64,000 nucleotides of DNA from Burkholderia plantarii (lineage in GTDB: Bacteria; Pseudomonadota; Gammaproteobacteria; Burkholderiales; Burkholderiaceae): contig NZ_CP007213.1 of NCBI RefSeq assembly GCF_001411805.1, positions 2,480,001 through 2,544,000 of the forward strand, in the 5' to 3' direction. Below the pieces are notes generated by a model. The model made no database searches. It was given only the letters and a program-made list of their open reading frames with translations, and had not been told where the DNA came from. Positions 47,612-58,369 of the stretch are shown in pieces. The position numbers were made by a program, and so were the translations under genes. Positions within the stretch are counted from its first letter, which is position 1, and every line of letters starts with the position of its first letter.

Positions 47612-48313
47612 GATTTCTCTCCCATGCCTCGATGCTGCCAGACGGATGGAATCCCGCCGTCACGGGAACGCCCCGCATTCGAAGCGGATGCGCGCGATGC
47701 GCAGGCGGCTCGAGTGACTCGATACGGGGCTGCCGGGCGGGACGCGTGGGCGTCCGGCGCGGGTAATGCCGGTTCGGTCTAGCGCGGGACCGGCTGGAAC
47801 CGCGGCCGGACGAGCCCGCGTCGAAGCGTGTTCCGCAGATCGAACGCCGCGAGCGTACATGCCATGCATATCAAAATGAAAAGAGGGGTCATCTGAGCGT
47901 ATCCAGGAAACGGGTAATGCGTTGTGCCGGAAACTTCGGGCATGGTGCCTGTCGCCGGCCGACGTCAAGCGCCAACCATGTCATCCTGCCGGACGCGCGC
48001 GGGCAAGTCCGTCCGATCCCGTACAGGGTTCGCGCAAATCCTCCGCGTCGGCGCCCCGCACCGGGCAGGCCGAGGACTGCCTGAGGCCGCACGGCGGCTG
48101 GGCGCGCAACTTGCGGCACCGCGTTCGGCATCCTCCGCCTCGAAGCCTCGCTCGCATCCGGTTCCGTCCGGCTCAAGCCGGGATGGCCCGATCTCGCGGC
48201 CTTCGCCACCCACCGATGCCGAGTCGGATACGATGAGCGGTTCACGCCGCCGATACCCTCGGCTCCACCGGCTCCTTCATCGTCAGCCAGACGCACACGC
48301 TCAGGAGCGACGC
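47612..48313. other. 702-bp spacer upstream of the Crp/Fnr gene
   Basis: I see no convincing gene. An A-rich piece at 47868-47888 (ATATCAAAATGAAAAGAGGG) is the only clear departure from the background. Confidence 0.45.
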
Positions 48314-49033
48314 ATGCATCTCCCCCTCCCTCACGCCCAGAACAACCTGCTGGCCGCCCTGCCGGAATCCGAGCGCGTCCAGCTCATGCCCCACCTGACG
48401 CTCGTGGACATGCCGTTGGGCAAGGTGCTCCACGAATCGGGGGGCCTGCTTCACCACGTCTACTTCCCGACCACCTCGATCATTTCGCTGCTGTACGTGA
48501 TGGAAAACGGCTCTTCCGCGGAGATCGCCATCGTCGGCCACGAGGGCATGATCGGCGTGTCGCTGTTCATGGGCGGGGAAACCACGCCGAGCCAGGCCAT
48601 CGTGCAAAGCGCGGGGCAGGCCTATCGCCTCGAAGCGAGTATCCTGAAGGCGGAGTTCCGGCGCGGCAATGCAATGCAGCGTCTGTTGCTGCGCTATACC
48701 CAGGCACTGATCACGCAGATGGCGCAGACCGCCGTCTGCAACCGCCATCACTCGATCGATCAGCAACTGTGCCGCTGGCTGCTGCTCAGTCTCGATCGCC
48801 TGCCGTCGAACCAGTTGAAGATGACCCAGGAGTTGATCGCCAACATGTTGGGCGTGCGCCGGTCGGGCGTCACGGAAGCGGCGTTGAAGCTGCAGGACGC
48901 CGGCCTGATCCGCTACAACTACGGCCATATCGAGGTCCTGGATCGGCCGGGGCTCGAGAAGCGCGTCTGCGAATGCTACGGCGTGGTCAAACGCGAATTC
49001 GACCGTTTGCTGCCCGATCTGCATCGTCTGTAG
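48314..49033 (+). CDS. Crp/Fnr-family transcriptional regulator
   Basis: A 239-residue regulator. The N-terminal ~125 residues form a cyclic-nucleotide-type beta-roll (LVDMPLGKVLHESGGLLHHV, YFPTTSIISLLYVMENGSSA, AIVGHEGMIGVSLFMGG). The dimer helix follows. The C-terminal winged helix contains MTQELIANMLGVRRSGVTEA and ALKLQDAGLIRYNYGHIEV. It lacks the N-terminal FeS cysteines of FNR and the cAMP-contacting RxS of CRP, as in the many Burkholderia proteins of unknown signal. CAGGAG lies 7 bp before the ATG. It sits in the stress region and may control the small genes around it; the FNR-type box at 26.5 kb is far away. Confidence 0.9.
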   Translation: MHLPLPHAQNNLLAALPESERVQLMPHLTLVDMPLGKVLHESGGLLHHVYFPTTSIISLLYVMENGSSAEIAIVGHEGMIGVSLFMGGETTPSQAIVQSAGQAYRLEASILKAEFRRGNAMQRLLLRYTQALITQMAQTAVCNRHHSIDQQLCRWLLLSLDRLPSNQLKMTQELIANMLGVRRSGVTEAALKLQDAGLIRYNYGHIEVLDRPGLEKRVCECYGVVKREFDRLLPDLHRL

Positions 49034-49279
49034 GCACCACCGAGCGGCAGCGTACCGACGTCGCGCCGCGCAACGTTCATACTGTGGAAGACGTGGCCGC
49101 CACCGACAGGCAATCGCGCCACGACGTGCCGACCCAGGTTCGCGCACGCAACCCCGCCCCACTCGCGCCCGCCCCCGTCACCGGCGGCAGGGCGCCCCAC
49201 CCGGCAGCCGGGCCGCATCGACCGATCGAGGTTCGATGCGCCTCCTTGAAGCCCGGCGCGCCATCTCCAGGAAGGAACC

Positions 49280-49459
49280 ATGAAACCCTACTCACCCACC
49301 ACGCCCGATCAACGCGATCGGGAAACGCGGCAAAAGCAGCGAGACGCGTTGACCCGCGCCGATCTCGAACGGGCCGAACAGCGCGTCATCAACGACGCCG
49401 CCATCGATTCCAACGCAGTCAAGTGGCGCTATTCGCCGCCTGACCAGCAGGGCAAGTGA
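49280..49459 (+). CDS. Hypothetical small protein, 59 residues
   Basis: Not recognised. It is a very polar, helical protein starting MKPYSPTTPDQRDRETRQKQ, with a middle of ADLERAEQRVINDAAIDSN and a tail VKWRYSPPDQQGK. There is no membrane segment. AGGAAGGAA lies 4-12 bp before the ATG, a good ribosome binding site. It stands alone between the Crp/Fnr-type gene and the glucan synthase gene. Confidence 0.6.
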   Translation: MKPYSPTTPDQRDRETRQKQRDALTRADLERAEQRVINDAAIDSNAVKWRYSPPDQQGK

Positions 49460-49573
49460 ACGGCCCGGCCCGGCGAGTCCGGCGCGCCGGCCTGCCGTGA
49501 CGCCGACGCGCGCGCCTCGCGAGCGAGCGTGCCGTGCCTGACGAAGCAGGCTCGCGCGCGCCGGTTCGCCGCC

Positions 49574-52500
49574 TCACGGCAGCACCGGCTGCGCGTGGCC
49601 CAAGGTCACATGCACCGGATGGCGCCGCCCGTCGTCCACCATCCGCAGCGTGGTCACGCCGGATTCGAGCGCCACGCCGTCCACCACGATGCGCGCCACG
49701 CCCGTGGCGACCGACGCCGAATTGTCGATCACGATGTCATAGTGTGCCGCCCCGTGACGAAGGGTGGCGCTGAAACCCGGCCAGGATCGCGGGATGCAGG
49801 GGCGCAGGGTCAGCATGTCGCCCTGCTTGCGCAGCCCGAGCAGCCCCTCGATGCCGGCCCGATACAGCCATCCTGCCGAGCCGGTGTACCAGGTCCAGCC
49901 GCCGCGGCCGACATGCGGCGCCACCGAATAGATATCGGCCGCGACCACATACGGCTCGACCCGGTAGCGATTCGCGCCGCTGCGCGTGCGGCTGCGATGG
50001 ACCGGATTGAGCAGGGCAAACAGGCTGGCGGCGCGCTCGCCGTCGCCCAGGCGCGCGAACGCGAGTACCGACCAGCTCGCCGCGTGGGTATATTGCCCGC
50101 CGTTTTCACGTATGCCCGGCGGGTAGCCGCGGATGTACCCCGGATCGACCTGCGCCCGGTCGAACGGCGGCGTGAACAGCAGCGCCAGCCCCTCGTCGTC
50201 GCGTATCAGCTGCGCGTCCAGCGCCGCCATCGCCTGCGCGGCGCGCGCCGGATCCGCCGCGCCCGACAGCACGCTCCACGACTGCGCGATCGAATCGATC
50301 GCGCATCCGGCCGCGCCGGCCGAGCCGAGCGGCGTGCCGTCGTCGAAGTAGCCGCGCCGATACCACCCGCCATCCCAGCCCGCGTCGTCCAGCGCCTCGC
50401 GCAACGCATCGGCGCGCGCGCCCCAGCGCCGCGCCCGCTCGGACTCGCCGCGCGCCGCGGCGAGCGGCGCGAAGGCTCCCAGCGTCGCGTGCAGGAACCA
50501 GCCGAGCCAGACGCTTTCTCCGCGCCCCGCCTCGCCCACCCGGTTCATGCCGTCGTTCCAGTCGCCGGTGCCGATCAGCGGCAGCCCGTGCGCGCCGAAC
50601 AGCGCCAGGCTTTGCTCCAGCGCGCGCGCGCAGTGCTCGAACAGCGACGCGGTCGTTTCCGAGACGCCGGGGATGAAGAACGCATCGGATTCGCCGGCCG
50701 CCAGCGGCCTGCCTTCCAGAAACGGGATCGCGACGTCGAGTACCGCCAGGTCACCGCTGACCTCGACATAGTGCGCGGCCGTGTAGGCCAGCCACACGCG
50801 GTCGTCGGAGATCCGGGTGCGCACCCCGCTGCCGCTTTCCGGCAGCCACCAGTGCTGCAGGTCGCCGTCGGGAAACTGGCGCGCGGCCGCCCGCAGCAGA
50901 TGCTCGCGCGTCAGCGCCGGGCGGGCCACCGCCAGCGCCATGCCGTCCTGCAGCTGGTCGCGCAGGCCGTAGGCGCCGCTGGCCTGGTAAAAGCCGGCGC
51001 GCGCCCAGATCCGGCTCGACAGCGTCTGGTACAGCAGCCAGCGATTGAGCATCAGGTCCATCGCGCGGTCCGGCGTCTCGATCCGGATCGCGCCGAGCGT
51101 CTCGTCCCAGAATGCCGTCACCTCGGCCAGCACCGCATCGAGATCCGCCTGGCGATACTGCCCGATCAGTTGCCGCGCCGCCGCCACGTCGCTTCCCTCG
51201 CCGAGCAGCATCACGATCTCGGCGGTCTCGCCCGGTGCGAGGTCGATCGTGGTCAGCAAGGCGGCGCACGGGTCCAGCGCCGCCCCGACGCGGCCCGACA
51301 GCGGCGCCGCCGCGCCCGCGCTGCCGGGAAAGCCGGCGGGATCGCCCAGCGCGCCGTTGCGGCCGACGAACTCGCGCCGGTCCGCCGTCCACGAGGTCTG
51401 CAGGCCGCCCAGATCGGCGAAGGCGACGCGACCGCGATAGGCCTGGCTCCAGTCGTTTCTCGCGAACACCGCGCCGGTGACCGCATCGAGTTCGGTCACG
51501 ACGTGCGGCGCCGCGGCACCGCGCGACGCTCCCAGCGCCCATTCCACGTAGGCCGCGACCGACAGCCGACGTGGCCGGCCCGACAGGTTTCGCAGGCTCA
51601 GCCGGGAAATCTTCACGGGGTCGGCAAGCGGCACGAACTGCAGCAATTCGACGGCGATCCCGGCGGCGCCGTGGCTGAAGCGGCTGTAGCCCTGCCCGTG
51701 GTTCGCCAGGTAGAGCGCCTCGTCCGGCGTGTCGTCGCGGATCGGGCTCGCCCGCGGCCCCCAGCGCATGCCGGTCTCGTCGTCTCGGACATAGAAGGCC
51801 TCGCCGGGCGGATCGGTGACCGGATCGTTCGACCAGGGCGTCAACGGGTGCTCGCGGCTGTTCGTCACCCAGGTATGCCCGCCGCCCTCGGCCGACACCA
51901 GGAAACCGCAGGCCGGGTTCGCCACGACATTGACCCATGGCATCGGCGTGCTTTGGCCGGGCTGCAGGATCACGGCGTATTCACGGCCGTCGCGCGCGAA
52001 ACCGCCGATGCCGTTGAAATACTCGAGATCGGCGCCGGGCTGCGCGCCCCGGGGCGCCGGCTGCGCGCGCGGCGGCTCCGCCGCGCGTGCGAGGTCGGGG
52101 CGGCCCGGCAGCGGCGCGCCGGTCAGGCGCCGCAGCTGGTCCACCAGCCTGCCGTTGCGTGCCGCGAACACCGCGCGCGCGACGACAGGGAACTGCGAGC
52201 GCGCCGCTGCCGCCATCAGGTCCGCACGCAGCACGAACACGGCGCCGCGTCCGGCCTGGCCCGGCGACGGCCGGTTGCGCACCAGGCCTTCCAGCGCGGC
52301 CTGCAGGTCCTGCACATACGAGGCCGCGCGTTCGTTGATGATCACCAGGTCGACCGCGAGCCGCTTGATGTGCCAGTACTCGTGCGCGCGTATCAGCTGC
52401 CGCACCATCGCGATGTGCTCGATGTCGTCGATCCGTACCAGCAGGATCGGCAGATCGCCCGACACCCCGTGCGCCCAGAGCGGCGCGGCGCCGACCCCGC

Positions 52501-55500
52501 CGGCCGCCGCCGCCGCTGACGCATGGCGCAGCAGCGTGGCGGAATTCGGGCGCATCAGCGGGTCGCTGTACAGCATGCATCCGGCCAGCTGCTGGAACAG
52601 CGCCGCCTCGTCGAGGCTCACCGCGCTGTGCCGCAGTTGTACCTGGGCCTGGGTCCAGGCGAGCATCGCCGCGCGTGCGAAGGACTCACCGTCCCGATAT
52701 TTGTCGATGAGGTCCAGCAGCTGTTCGCGTGAATCCGCGACCAGGGTCCAGTACGCGAGGCTCGCCTTCGCGCCGGGCTCGATGCGCAAGCGCCGCCGCA
52801 ACGAAAACACGGCATCCAGCACCGTGCCGGCGGTGCCGCCCAGCGCGCGCGGCTCAGCCAGCGCAAGCGGCTGGCGCACGCTGCGGCCGCGGCCGATGAA
52901 GCGCATGCGGTCGGTCTCGAACTGCCCCGCGCCAAGCGGCTCGCCGGCGCCCACCGTCAGGTGCGCGGCCCAGACCTGCGGCTCGTTCGGCGAGCGCTGG
53001 CGGCGGGTGGCCAGGATGGCGCCGACGGCAGGCAGGTACTCGGTCTCGACGAACAGTTTCGAGAACGCCGGATGCGCGTGATCGGCGGCGGACGGCGCCA
53101 GCACGATCTCGGCGTAGGAGGTGATCTCGACCACGCGGGCCTGGGTTCCCGTATTGGCCAGCGAGATGCGCCGCACCTCCGCGTCGTCCTCGGCCGACAC
53201 CACGACCTCGAGCGTGGTCGTCAGGCTGCCGTCGCGGCGCACGAACTCCGCGCGATCCTCGGTGAAGCTCACGTCGTAGCTGTCCGGCACCGCCCCCGTG
53301 GGCTGCCAGCCGGCCGACCAGACCGCGCCGCTGTCGAGATCGCGCAGGTACAGGTAGCTTCCCCAGTCGTCGCGCGTCGCGTCCTCGTGCCAGCGCGTCA
53401 CGGCAAGGTCGTCGCGGCGGCTGTAGCCCGAACCCGCCGACGTCAGCATCACCGCGTAGCGGCCGTTCGACAGCAGGTGCGTGACGGGCGCGGGATCGTC
53501 GGCCGACTGCATGCGTCGCGCGACCGTGCGGGCGCTGCCGCGAACCCGGCCGGCGAAACCCGCATCGACGCGCGGCCGCACCGCCGCGACCCGGCTCGGC
53601 ACGCGCTCCTGCAGCAGCAGCTCGGTGGCGCGGACCGCCGGCTCGGCATGGAAGAACGCCCGGATACGGCCGGCCAGCAGGGCATTGGCGATCGACACGA
53701 TCGTCATGCCCTGGTGATGCGCCATGAACGCGTACACCACGGCGAGCGGCAGCCCTTCGGGCACCCGCGAGGGCGTGTAGTCGAGCGCTTCGTAGAAGCC
53801 GTAGCGTCCGCCCGCGCCGGCGGCCCGCAGCCGCTCGAAATTGCGCGCGGCGGCCCGCGGCGCGACCATCGCCGCGAGCGCGCTCGCATAGGGCGCGACG
53901 ACCCGGTGCTGGGCCAGATCGCGCTTGAGTCCCAGCTCCGGCACGCCGAAGCTCGAGTATTGATAGGTCAGCTCGATGTCGCGCGCGTTGTAGGCCGACT
54001 CGGACATGCCCCACGGCAGGCGCAGGCCGTCGCCGTAGGCGATCTGCCGGCGCACCACCAGCTGATTGGTACGGGCCATCAGGCTGCTGGCCGGTGCCCG
54101 CATCACCAGCGACGGCATCAGGTATTCGAACATCGAGCCCGACCACGAGATCATCGCGGCGCCCTGCCCGACCGGCGTGGCCAGGCGGCCGAGCCGGAAC
54201 CAGTGCCGGACCGGCACGTCGCCCTTGGCGATCGCCACGAAACTCGCCAGCCGCGCCTCCGAGGCGAGCAGATCGTAATTGCCGGGGTCGAGCCGCCCGT
54301 CGGCCACCGCGTAGCCGATCGACAGCAGCTTGCGCACCGGGTCGAGCAGGAAGCCGAACTCCATCGCATAGGCCATCCGCAGCGCGACATCGGCCAGCGC
54401 ATGCAGCCGCCCGGCGAGCGCGGCCGCCTCGCCGGGCGTGTTCGCCGCGTCCCGGTCGTGGCCCTGCACGGCGTGCTCGAGCGCCTGCGCCCAGAACAGC
54501 ACGTCGTCGACTTCGTCGCGGCCGATCCACGCCGCCTCGTCCATCAGCGCGCGGGCGACGTCCGCGACGGCGGCGACTCGCGTCAGGATCGTCGACCAGG
54601 CCGGCGAAGCGTGCAGCTCCGCCATGCCTTCCTCGCCGTTCGCGGCCGCACCGGCCACGACGAGCGCATCGGCCAGTTCATCCGCGGCCTGCTCGAATTC
54701 GCCACGCAGGATGCCGCGGACCTCGCCGCCGCGGCCCAGCGCCTCGCGCAGCAGCGCGAGCGTATCGCCGATCCCGGCACAGACCGCCTGCCGCCCCGCC
54801 CCATGCGCCTGATTCGCCCACGCGCGGCAGCCGTTGCCGAGCGCGATCAGATGGCCGGCGAGATTGCCGCTGTCGACGCTCGACACGTACCTCGGTTCGA
54901 GCGGCTGCAGATTCCGCGTGTCGTACCAGTTGTAGAAATGGCCGCGATGACGGGCCAGTCGCTCCATGGTCGCGAGCGTCGCCTCCAGGCGCGACACCGC
55001 GGCCTGCGTGCCGAGCCAGCCGAACTCGCGGGCGCTGACGGTGGACAACAGGTACAGGCCGAGATTGGTCGGCGAGGTCCGGTGGGCGACGACAGGCTTC
55101 GGATCCTCCTGGAAGTTGTCGGGCGGCAGCATCTGGTCGTCGGCCGTCACGAAGCGCTCGAAATAGCGCCAGGTGCGGCGCGCATCGAGCCGCAGCTGGC
55201 GCGCGTCGTCGGGCGCGACGGCCAGATCGCCGGCCGACCTCGGCGCGCGGCTCAGCCAGTAGGCAAGCGCCGGCGCCGCGAGCCACGCCGCCGCGAACGG
55301 CACCACCAGCCAGCCGGCCGGGCGATCGAGGCGCCAGCTCGCCGCCAGCACCGCGGCCGTGCCAAGCAGCGACAGCGCCACGCCGCCGCGCATCCGCAGG
55401 TAGGTGGACCCGGGCGTGGGCCGCTCGCGTGCGCTCGCCTCGGCCGCGGTGGTCCATTCGAGCAGGTGCCGCCGGCTGATCCCCACGCGAAACAGGGTTC

Positions 55501-58231
55501 GCGCGATCGCGTCGCCCATCGACCAGGCCTTCTGCGGCAACATGATGAGCGACAGGCCGAAGCGCAAGCCGGCGAAGCCCCATTGCACCGCCCATTCACG
55601 GAACAGGCTGCGGGCGGTCAGCTTGACTTGCGCGCGCCGCCAGTTAGGCAGCAGCGCACTCAGGGCGGGCAGCAACAGCGGCAGGGCGATCGTCGCCAGC
55701 ACGAAGGCGCTCCACGCCAGCGACGCGCGCGTCGAGGGCAACAGCCAGCCAACCAGCAGGGCAAGCAGCCACGCGGGCTCGGTCAGCGTGCGACGCAGGT
55801 TGTCCAGCATTTTCCAGCGGCCGACCGCCGGCAGCGGCCCACGGCCGAACACCAGCCACGGCAGCAGTTGCCAGTCGCCGCGCGCCCACCGGTGCAGACG
55901 CGCGGCCGCCACATCGTAGCGTGACGGAAACGCCTCCACGACCTCGATGTCCGAGGCCAGGCCGGCCCGCGCGAAGATGCCCTCGAACAGGTCGTGGCTG
56001 AGCACCGTGTTGTCGGGCACGCGGCCGGCGAGCGCGGCCTCGAACGCGTCGATGTCGTAGATGCCCTTGCCGGCGTAGGAGCCTTCGTCGAACAGATCCT
56101 GATAGAGGTCCGACACGGCCGACGTGTAGGGATCGATACCGTGCGCACTCGACGACACCCGCTGGAACAGCGAGCCCTCGTCCCCGCTGGCGAGGGAGGC
56201 GCTCACGCGCGGCTGGAGCACGCCGTAGCCCTCGATGATGCGCTGGCTCGCCCGGTCGAACACCGGACGATTGAGCGGATGCGCCATCTTGCCGATCAGG
56301 CGGCGCACGGTGTCGCGCAGCAGCCGCGTATCGGCGTCGAGCGTGATCACGTAGCGCACCTCGCCCGGCACGACCGGCGGCCGGCCTGGCCGGGCGAGGA
56401 ATGACGTGTCGGATGCGCCGCGCAGCAGGCGGTTCAGTTCGTGGAGCTTGCCGCGCTTGCGCTCCCAGCCCATCCAGCATCGCTCGCCGGCGTTCCAGAC
56501 GCGCTCGCGATGCAGCAGCAGGAAGCGCGGCGCCTCGCCCGGCGCCGCCGGATGGCGCTGGTTCAGCCGATCGATTCCCGCCATGGCGCTGGCCAGCAGC
56601 GCGTCGTCGCGCGCGAGGCGCTGCACCGGCGCGTCCACCCAGTCGGACAGCAAGGCGAAGTGAAGCGCGCCGCCGGGGCTCGCGAGATGATGGATTTCCA
56701 GGTGCTCGATCTGCTCGGCGAGCGCGGCCTCCGAACTCAGCAGCATCGGCACCGCGACCATCGTGCGCAATTCCGGTGGAATGCCGTCGAGCAGATCGAG
56801 GCCCGGCAGCGGGCTCGCGCCGATGTCGCGCATCACCCCGCGATTGACCAGTGCAACCGCCACGTCGAGCACCGGCAGCAGGCCGGCCACGCCGAGCCCG
56901 ACCAGCCAGGGGCCGGGCGTCCCCACGCGCGCCAGCCACGCCAGGATTGCCGCCAGCAAGACCGCGGCAAACAGCCCGATGCGGCCGAGATAGCCGCCGA
57001 GGCCGGTGCGCCGCGTCAGGCGCTGCCACCACAGCGCAACCGGCGCACGATAGCCGATCGACGCCTCGAGCGCGGCGCGGCCGCCCGCCAGCAGGTGATA
57101 GCCGGGATCCGCCTCACGGATCGGCGCCCCCGTGCCGTCCGACGCGCGGCGCGCCCCCCACGCCTGCGCGTCGGCCACGACCCGGCACGCGATCTCCTGC
57201 TCGCTGACCCGCGAACCACGCGCCAGCGTCTCGACCGCGTCCCGATACCGATTGCGGGTCGGGAAATCCATCTGGACGAAGCCCGGGTGATTGCGCAGCA
57301 CCTGGTCGACCGGGCTGATGCGCTCGAACAGTTCGGTCCAGTCGACGTCCGAGATCAGGCGCAGGCTGGTGATCACGTTGCGCACGGTCAGGCTGGCCGC
57401 GCCCTGCTCGTGGTTGACGGCGGCCACGATCAGCTCCGGCGTCGTCCCGCGCGCCGCCAGCTGCCGGTGCAGCCACGACAGCACGGGGGCGATGGCCGGG
57501 TCGTGATCGTGCAGCCGCTGAATCAACTGCACCGCGAACGCATCGTGCGACACCGCGTATTCGTAACGGGACATCAGCGGGCCGGACGGCTGCCGGGCCT
57601 GTCCGCCTTCCCCGAGCAGACGATCAGCCAGCGCATTGGCATCGAGCCGCGCCTGCCGTTCGCCCGTGATCTGGTCCGCGAGCCGCCGCAGGTTCTCGAT
57701 CAGGACGATCCGCAGGGTGATGCCCACCGCCCACAGCTCGCCGATGGTCAGCGGCTCCACTGCCTGATAGGCCAGCATGAAGCGGCACAGCAGGTCTGGA
57801 TCGAAGCGGCTGTCGGTATGCGCGACGAACGCCCAGCTTATGCCGAGCACGCGCGGATAGCCGGCGAACGGACCGCCGCCGAGTTTGGGCAGCTGCCGGT
57901 AGTAACGCGGGGAGAGATCATCGCGAACCTCGCGCACCTGCTCCGCGACCACGTAGTAGTTGTCGAGCAGCCACTCCGCGGCCGGCATGATCTGCTCGCC
58001 GAGCGCGTCCGACACCGCCGTGTTCCGGTAGGCCTTCAGCAGGTGATCCGCGTTGTCCTTCAGGCGCCGGGCCAGGGACGGGCCGAACGCCCGACGGGGC
58101 GCCACCTGTTGGGCGAGCGCGAGGCTCTCCGCATGCTGCGCCAGCCGCTCCTCGCCGAAGAATTCTTCGCGAATCGGCAGGGTATTGTCCCAGGGCGAAC
58201 CCTTGCCACCTGCAAAATGACCTCTCAACAC
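49574..58231 (-). CDS. ndvB: Cyclic beta-1,2-glucan synthase (NdvB/ChvB-like)
   Basis: A 2885-residue inner-membrane enzyme that makes cyclic glucans for osmotic adaptation and host contact. The first 400 residues are cytosolic. Membrane segments occur near 425-470 and 820-1000. The GT84 glycosyltransferase domain lies between and has D632-A-D634 in TLDADTRL, EGSYAGKGIYDIDAFEA and RWARGDWQLLPWL. A glucoamylase-like domain follows (about 1050-1500, with ISWSGSMFEYLMPS). Two GH94-type regions follow, the second catalytic, with GTGDWNDGMNRVG (D2557, D2560) near residue 2557. The start is GTG at 58229-58231 with AAGGAG 7 bp upstream. Length matches known NdvB proteins (2800-2900). No ndvA-type exporter is beside it. 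Confidence 0.93.
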   Translation of the reverse strand: MLRGHFAGGKGSPWDNTLPIREEFFGEERLAQHAESLALAQQVAPRRAFGPSLARRLKDNADHLLKAYRNTAVSDALGEQIMPAAEWLLDNYYVVAEQVREVRDDLSPRYYRQLPKLGGGPFAGYPRVLGISWAFVAHTDSRFDPDLLCRFMLAYQAVEPLTIGELWAVGITLRIVLIENLRRLADQITGERQARLDANALADRLLGEGGQARQPSGPLMSRYEYAVSHDAFAVQLIQRLHDHDPAIAPVLSWLHRQLAARGTTPELIVAAVNHEQGAASLTVRNVITSLRLISDVDWTELFERISPVDQVLRNHPGFVQMDFPTRNRYRDAVETLARGSRVSEQEIACRVVADAQAWGARRASDGTGAPIREADPGYHLLAGGRAALEASIGYRAPVALWWQRLTRRTGLGGYLGRIGLFAAVLLAAILAWLARVGTPGPWLVGLGVAGLLPVLDVAVALVNRGVMRDIGASPLPGLDLLDGIPPELRTMVAVPMLLSSEAALAEQIEHLEIHHLASPGGALHFALLSDWVDAPVQRLARDDALLASAMAGIDRLNQRHPAAPGEAPRFLLLHRERVWNAGERCWMGWERKRGKLHELNRLLRGASDTSFLARPGRPPVVPGEVRYVITLDADTRLLRDTVRRLIGKMAHPLNRPVFDRASQRIIEGYGVLQPRVSASLASGDEGSLFQRVSSSAHGIDPYTSAVSDLYQDLFDEGSYAGKGIYDIDAFEAALAGRVPDNTVLSHDLFEGIFARAGLASDIEVVEAFPSRYDVAAARLHRWARGDWQLLPWLVFGRGPLPAVGRWKMLDNLRRTLTEPAWLLALLVGWLLPSTRASLAWSAFVLATIALPLLLPALSALLPNWRRAQVKLTARSLFREWAVQWGFAGLRFGLSLIMLPQKAWSMGDAIARTLFRVGISRRHLLEWTTAAEASARERPTPGSTYLRMRGGVALSLLGTAAVLAASWRLDRPAGWLVVPFAAAWLAAPALAYWLSRAPRSAGDLAVAPDDARQLRLDARRTWRYFERFVTADDQMLPPDNFQEDPKPVVAHRTSPTNLGLYLLSTVSAREFGWLGTQAAVSRLEATLATMERLARHRGHFYNWYDTRNLQPLEPRYVSSVDSGNLAGHLIALGNGCRAWANQAHGAGRQAVCAGIGDTLALLREALGRGGEVRGILRGEFEQAADELADALVVAGAAANGEEGMAELHASPAWSTILTRVAAVADVARALMDEAAWIGRDEVDDVLFWAQALEHAVQGHDRDAANTPGEAAALAGRLHALADVALRMAYAMEFGFLLDPVRKLLSIGYAVADGRLDPGNYDLLASEARLASFVAIAKGDVPVRHWFRLGRLATPVGQGAAMISWSGSMFEYLMPSLVMRAPASSLMARTNQLVVRRQIAYGDGLRLPWGMSESAYNARDIELTYQYSSFGVPELGLKRDLAQHRVVAPYASALAAMVAPRAAARNFERLRAAGAGGRYGFYEALDYTPSRVPEGLPLAVVYAFMAHHQGMTIVSIANALLAGRIRAFFHAEPAVRATELLLQERVPSRVAAVRPRVDAGFAGRVRGSARTVARRMQSADDPAPVTHLLSNGRYAVMLTSAGSGYSRRDDLAVTRWHEDATRDDWGSYLYLRDLDSGAVWSAGWQPTGAVPDSYDVSFTEDRAEFVRRDGSLTTTLEVVVSAEDDAEVRRISLANTGTQARVVEITSYAEIVLAPSAADHAHPAFSKLFVETEYLPAVGAILATRRQRSPNEPQVWAAHLTVGAGEPLGAGQFETDRMRFIGRGRSVRQPLALAEPRALGGTAGTVLDAVFSLRRRLRIEPGAKASLAYWTLVADSREQLLDLIDKYRDGESFARAAMLAWTQAQVQLRHSAVSLDEAALFQQLAGCMLYSDPLMRPNSATLLRHASAAAAAGGVGAAPLWAHGVSGDLPILLVRIDDIEHIAMVRQLIRAHEYWHIKRLAVDLVIINERAASYVQDLQAALEGLVRNRPSPGQAGRGAVFVLRADLMAAAARSQFPVVARAVFAARNGRLVDQLRRLTGAPLPGRPDLARAAEPPRAQPAPRGAQPGADLEYFNGIGGFARDGREYAVILQPGQSTPMPWVNVVANPACGFLVSAEGGGHTWVTNSREHPLTPWSNDPVTDPPGEAFYVRDDETGMRWGPRASPIRDDTPDEALYLANHGQGYSRFSHGAAGIAVELLQFVPLADPVKISRLSLRNLSGRPRRLSVAAYVEWALGASRGAAAPHVVTELDAVTGAVFARNDWSQAYRGRVAFADLGGLQTSWTADRREFVGRNGALGDPAGFPGSAGAAAPLSGRVGAALDPCAALLTTIDLAPGETAEIVMLLGEGSDVAAARQLIGQYRQADLDAVLAEVTAFWDETLGAIRIETPDRAMDLMLNRWLLYQTLSSRIWARAGFYQASGAYGLRDQLQDGMALAVARPALTREHLLRAAARQFPDGDLQHWWLPESGSGVRTRISDDRVWLAYTAAHYVEVSGDLAVLDVAIPFLEGRPLAAGESDAFFIPGVSETTASLFEHCARALEQSLALFGAHGLPLIGTGDWNDGMNRVGEAGRGESVWLGWFLHATLGAFAPLAAARGESERARRWGARADALREALDDAGWDGGWYRRGYFDDGTPLGSAGAAGCAIDSIAQSWSVLSGAADPARAAQAMAALDAQLIRDDEGLALLFTPPFDRAQVDPGYIRGYPPGIRENGGQYTHAASWSVLAFARLGDGERAASLFALLNPVHRSRTRSGANRYRVEPYVVAADIYSVAPHVGRGGWTWYTGSAGWLYRAGIEGLLGLRKQGDMLTLRPCIPRSWPGFSATLRHGAAHYDIVIDNSASVATGVARIVVDGVALESGVTTLRMVDDGRRHPVHVTLGHAQPVLP

Positions 58232-58369
58232 GGCGTCTCCTTGCTCGCGACCGACCCTCGCGCCCGGCCTCGGCTACGGCCACGGCGCAAGCGACGGACA
58301 TCGCGAACGGATTGGGGGCGGTGACGATCGGACGGCCCGCATCGCGCGCGCCACCCGGCGTCCGGTACG

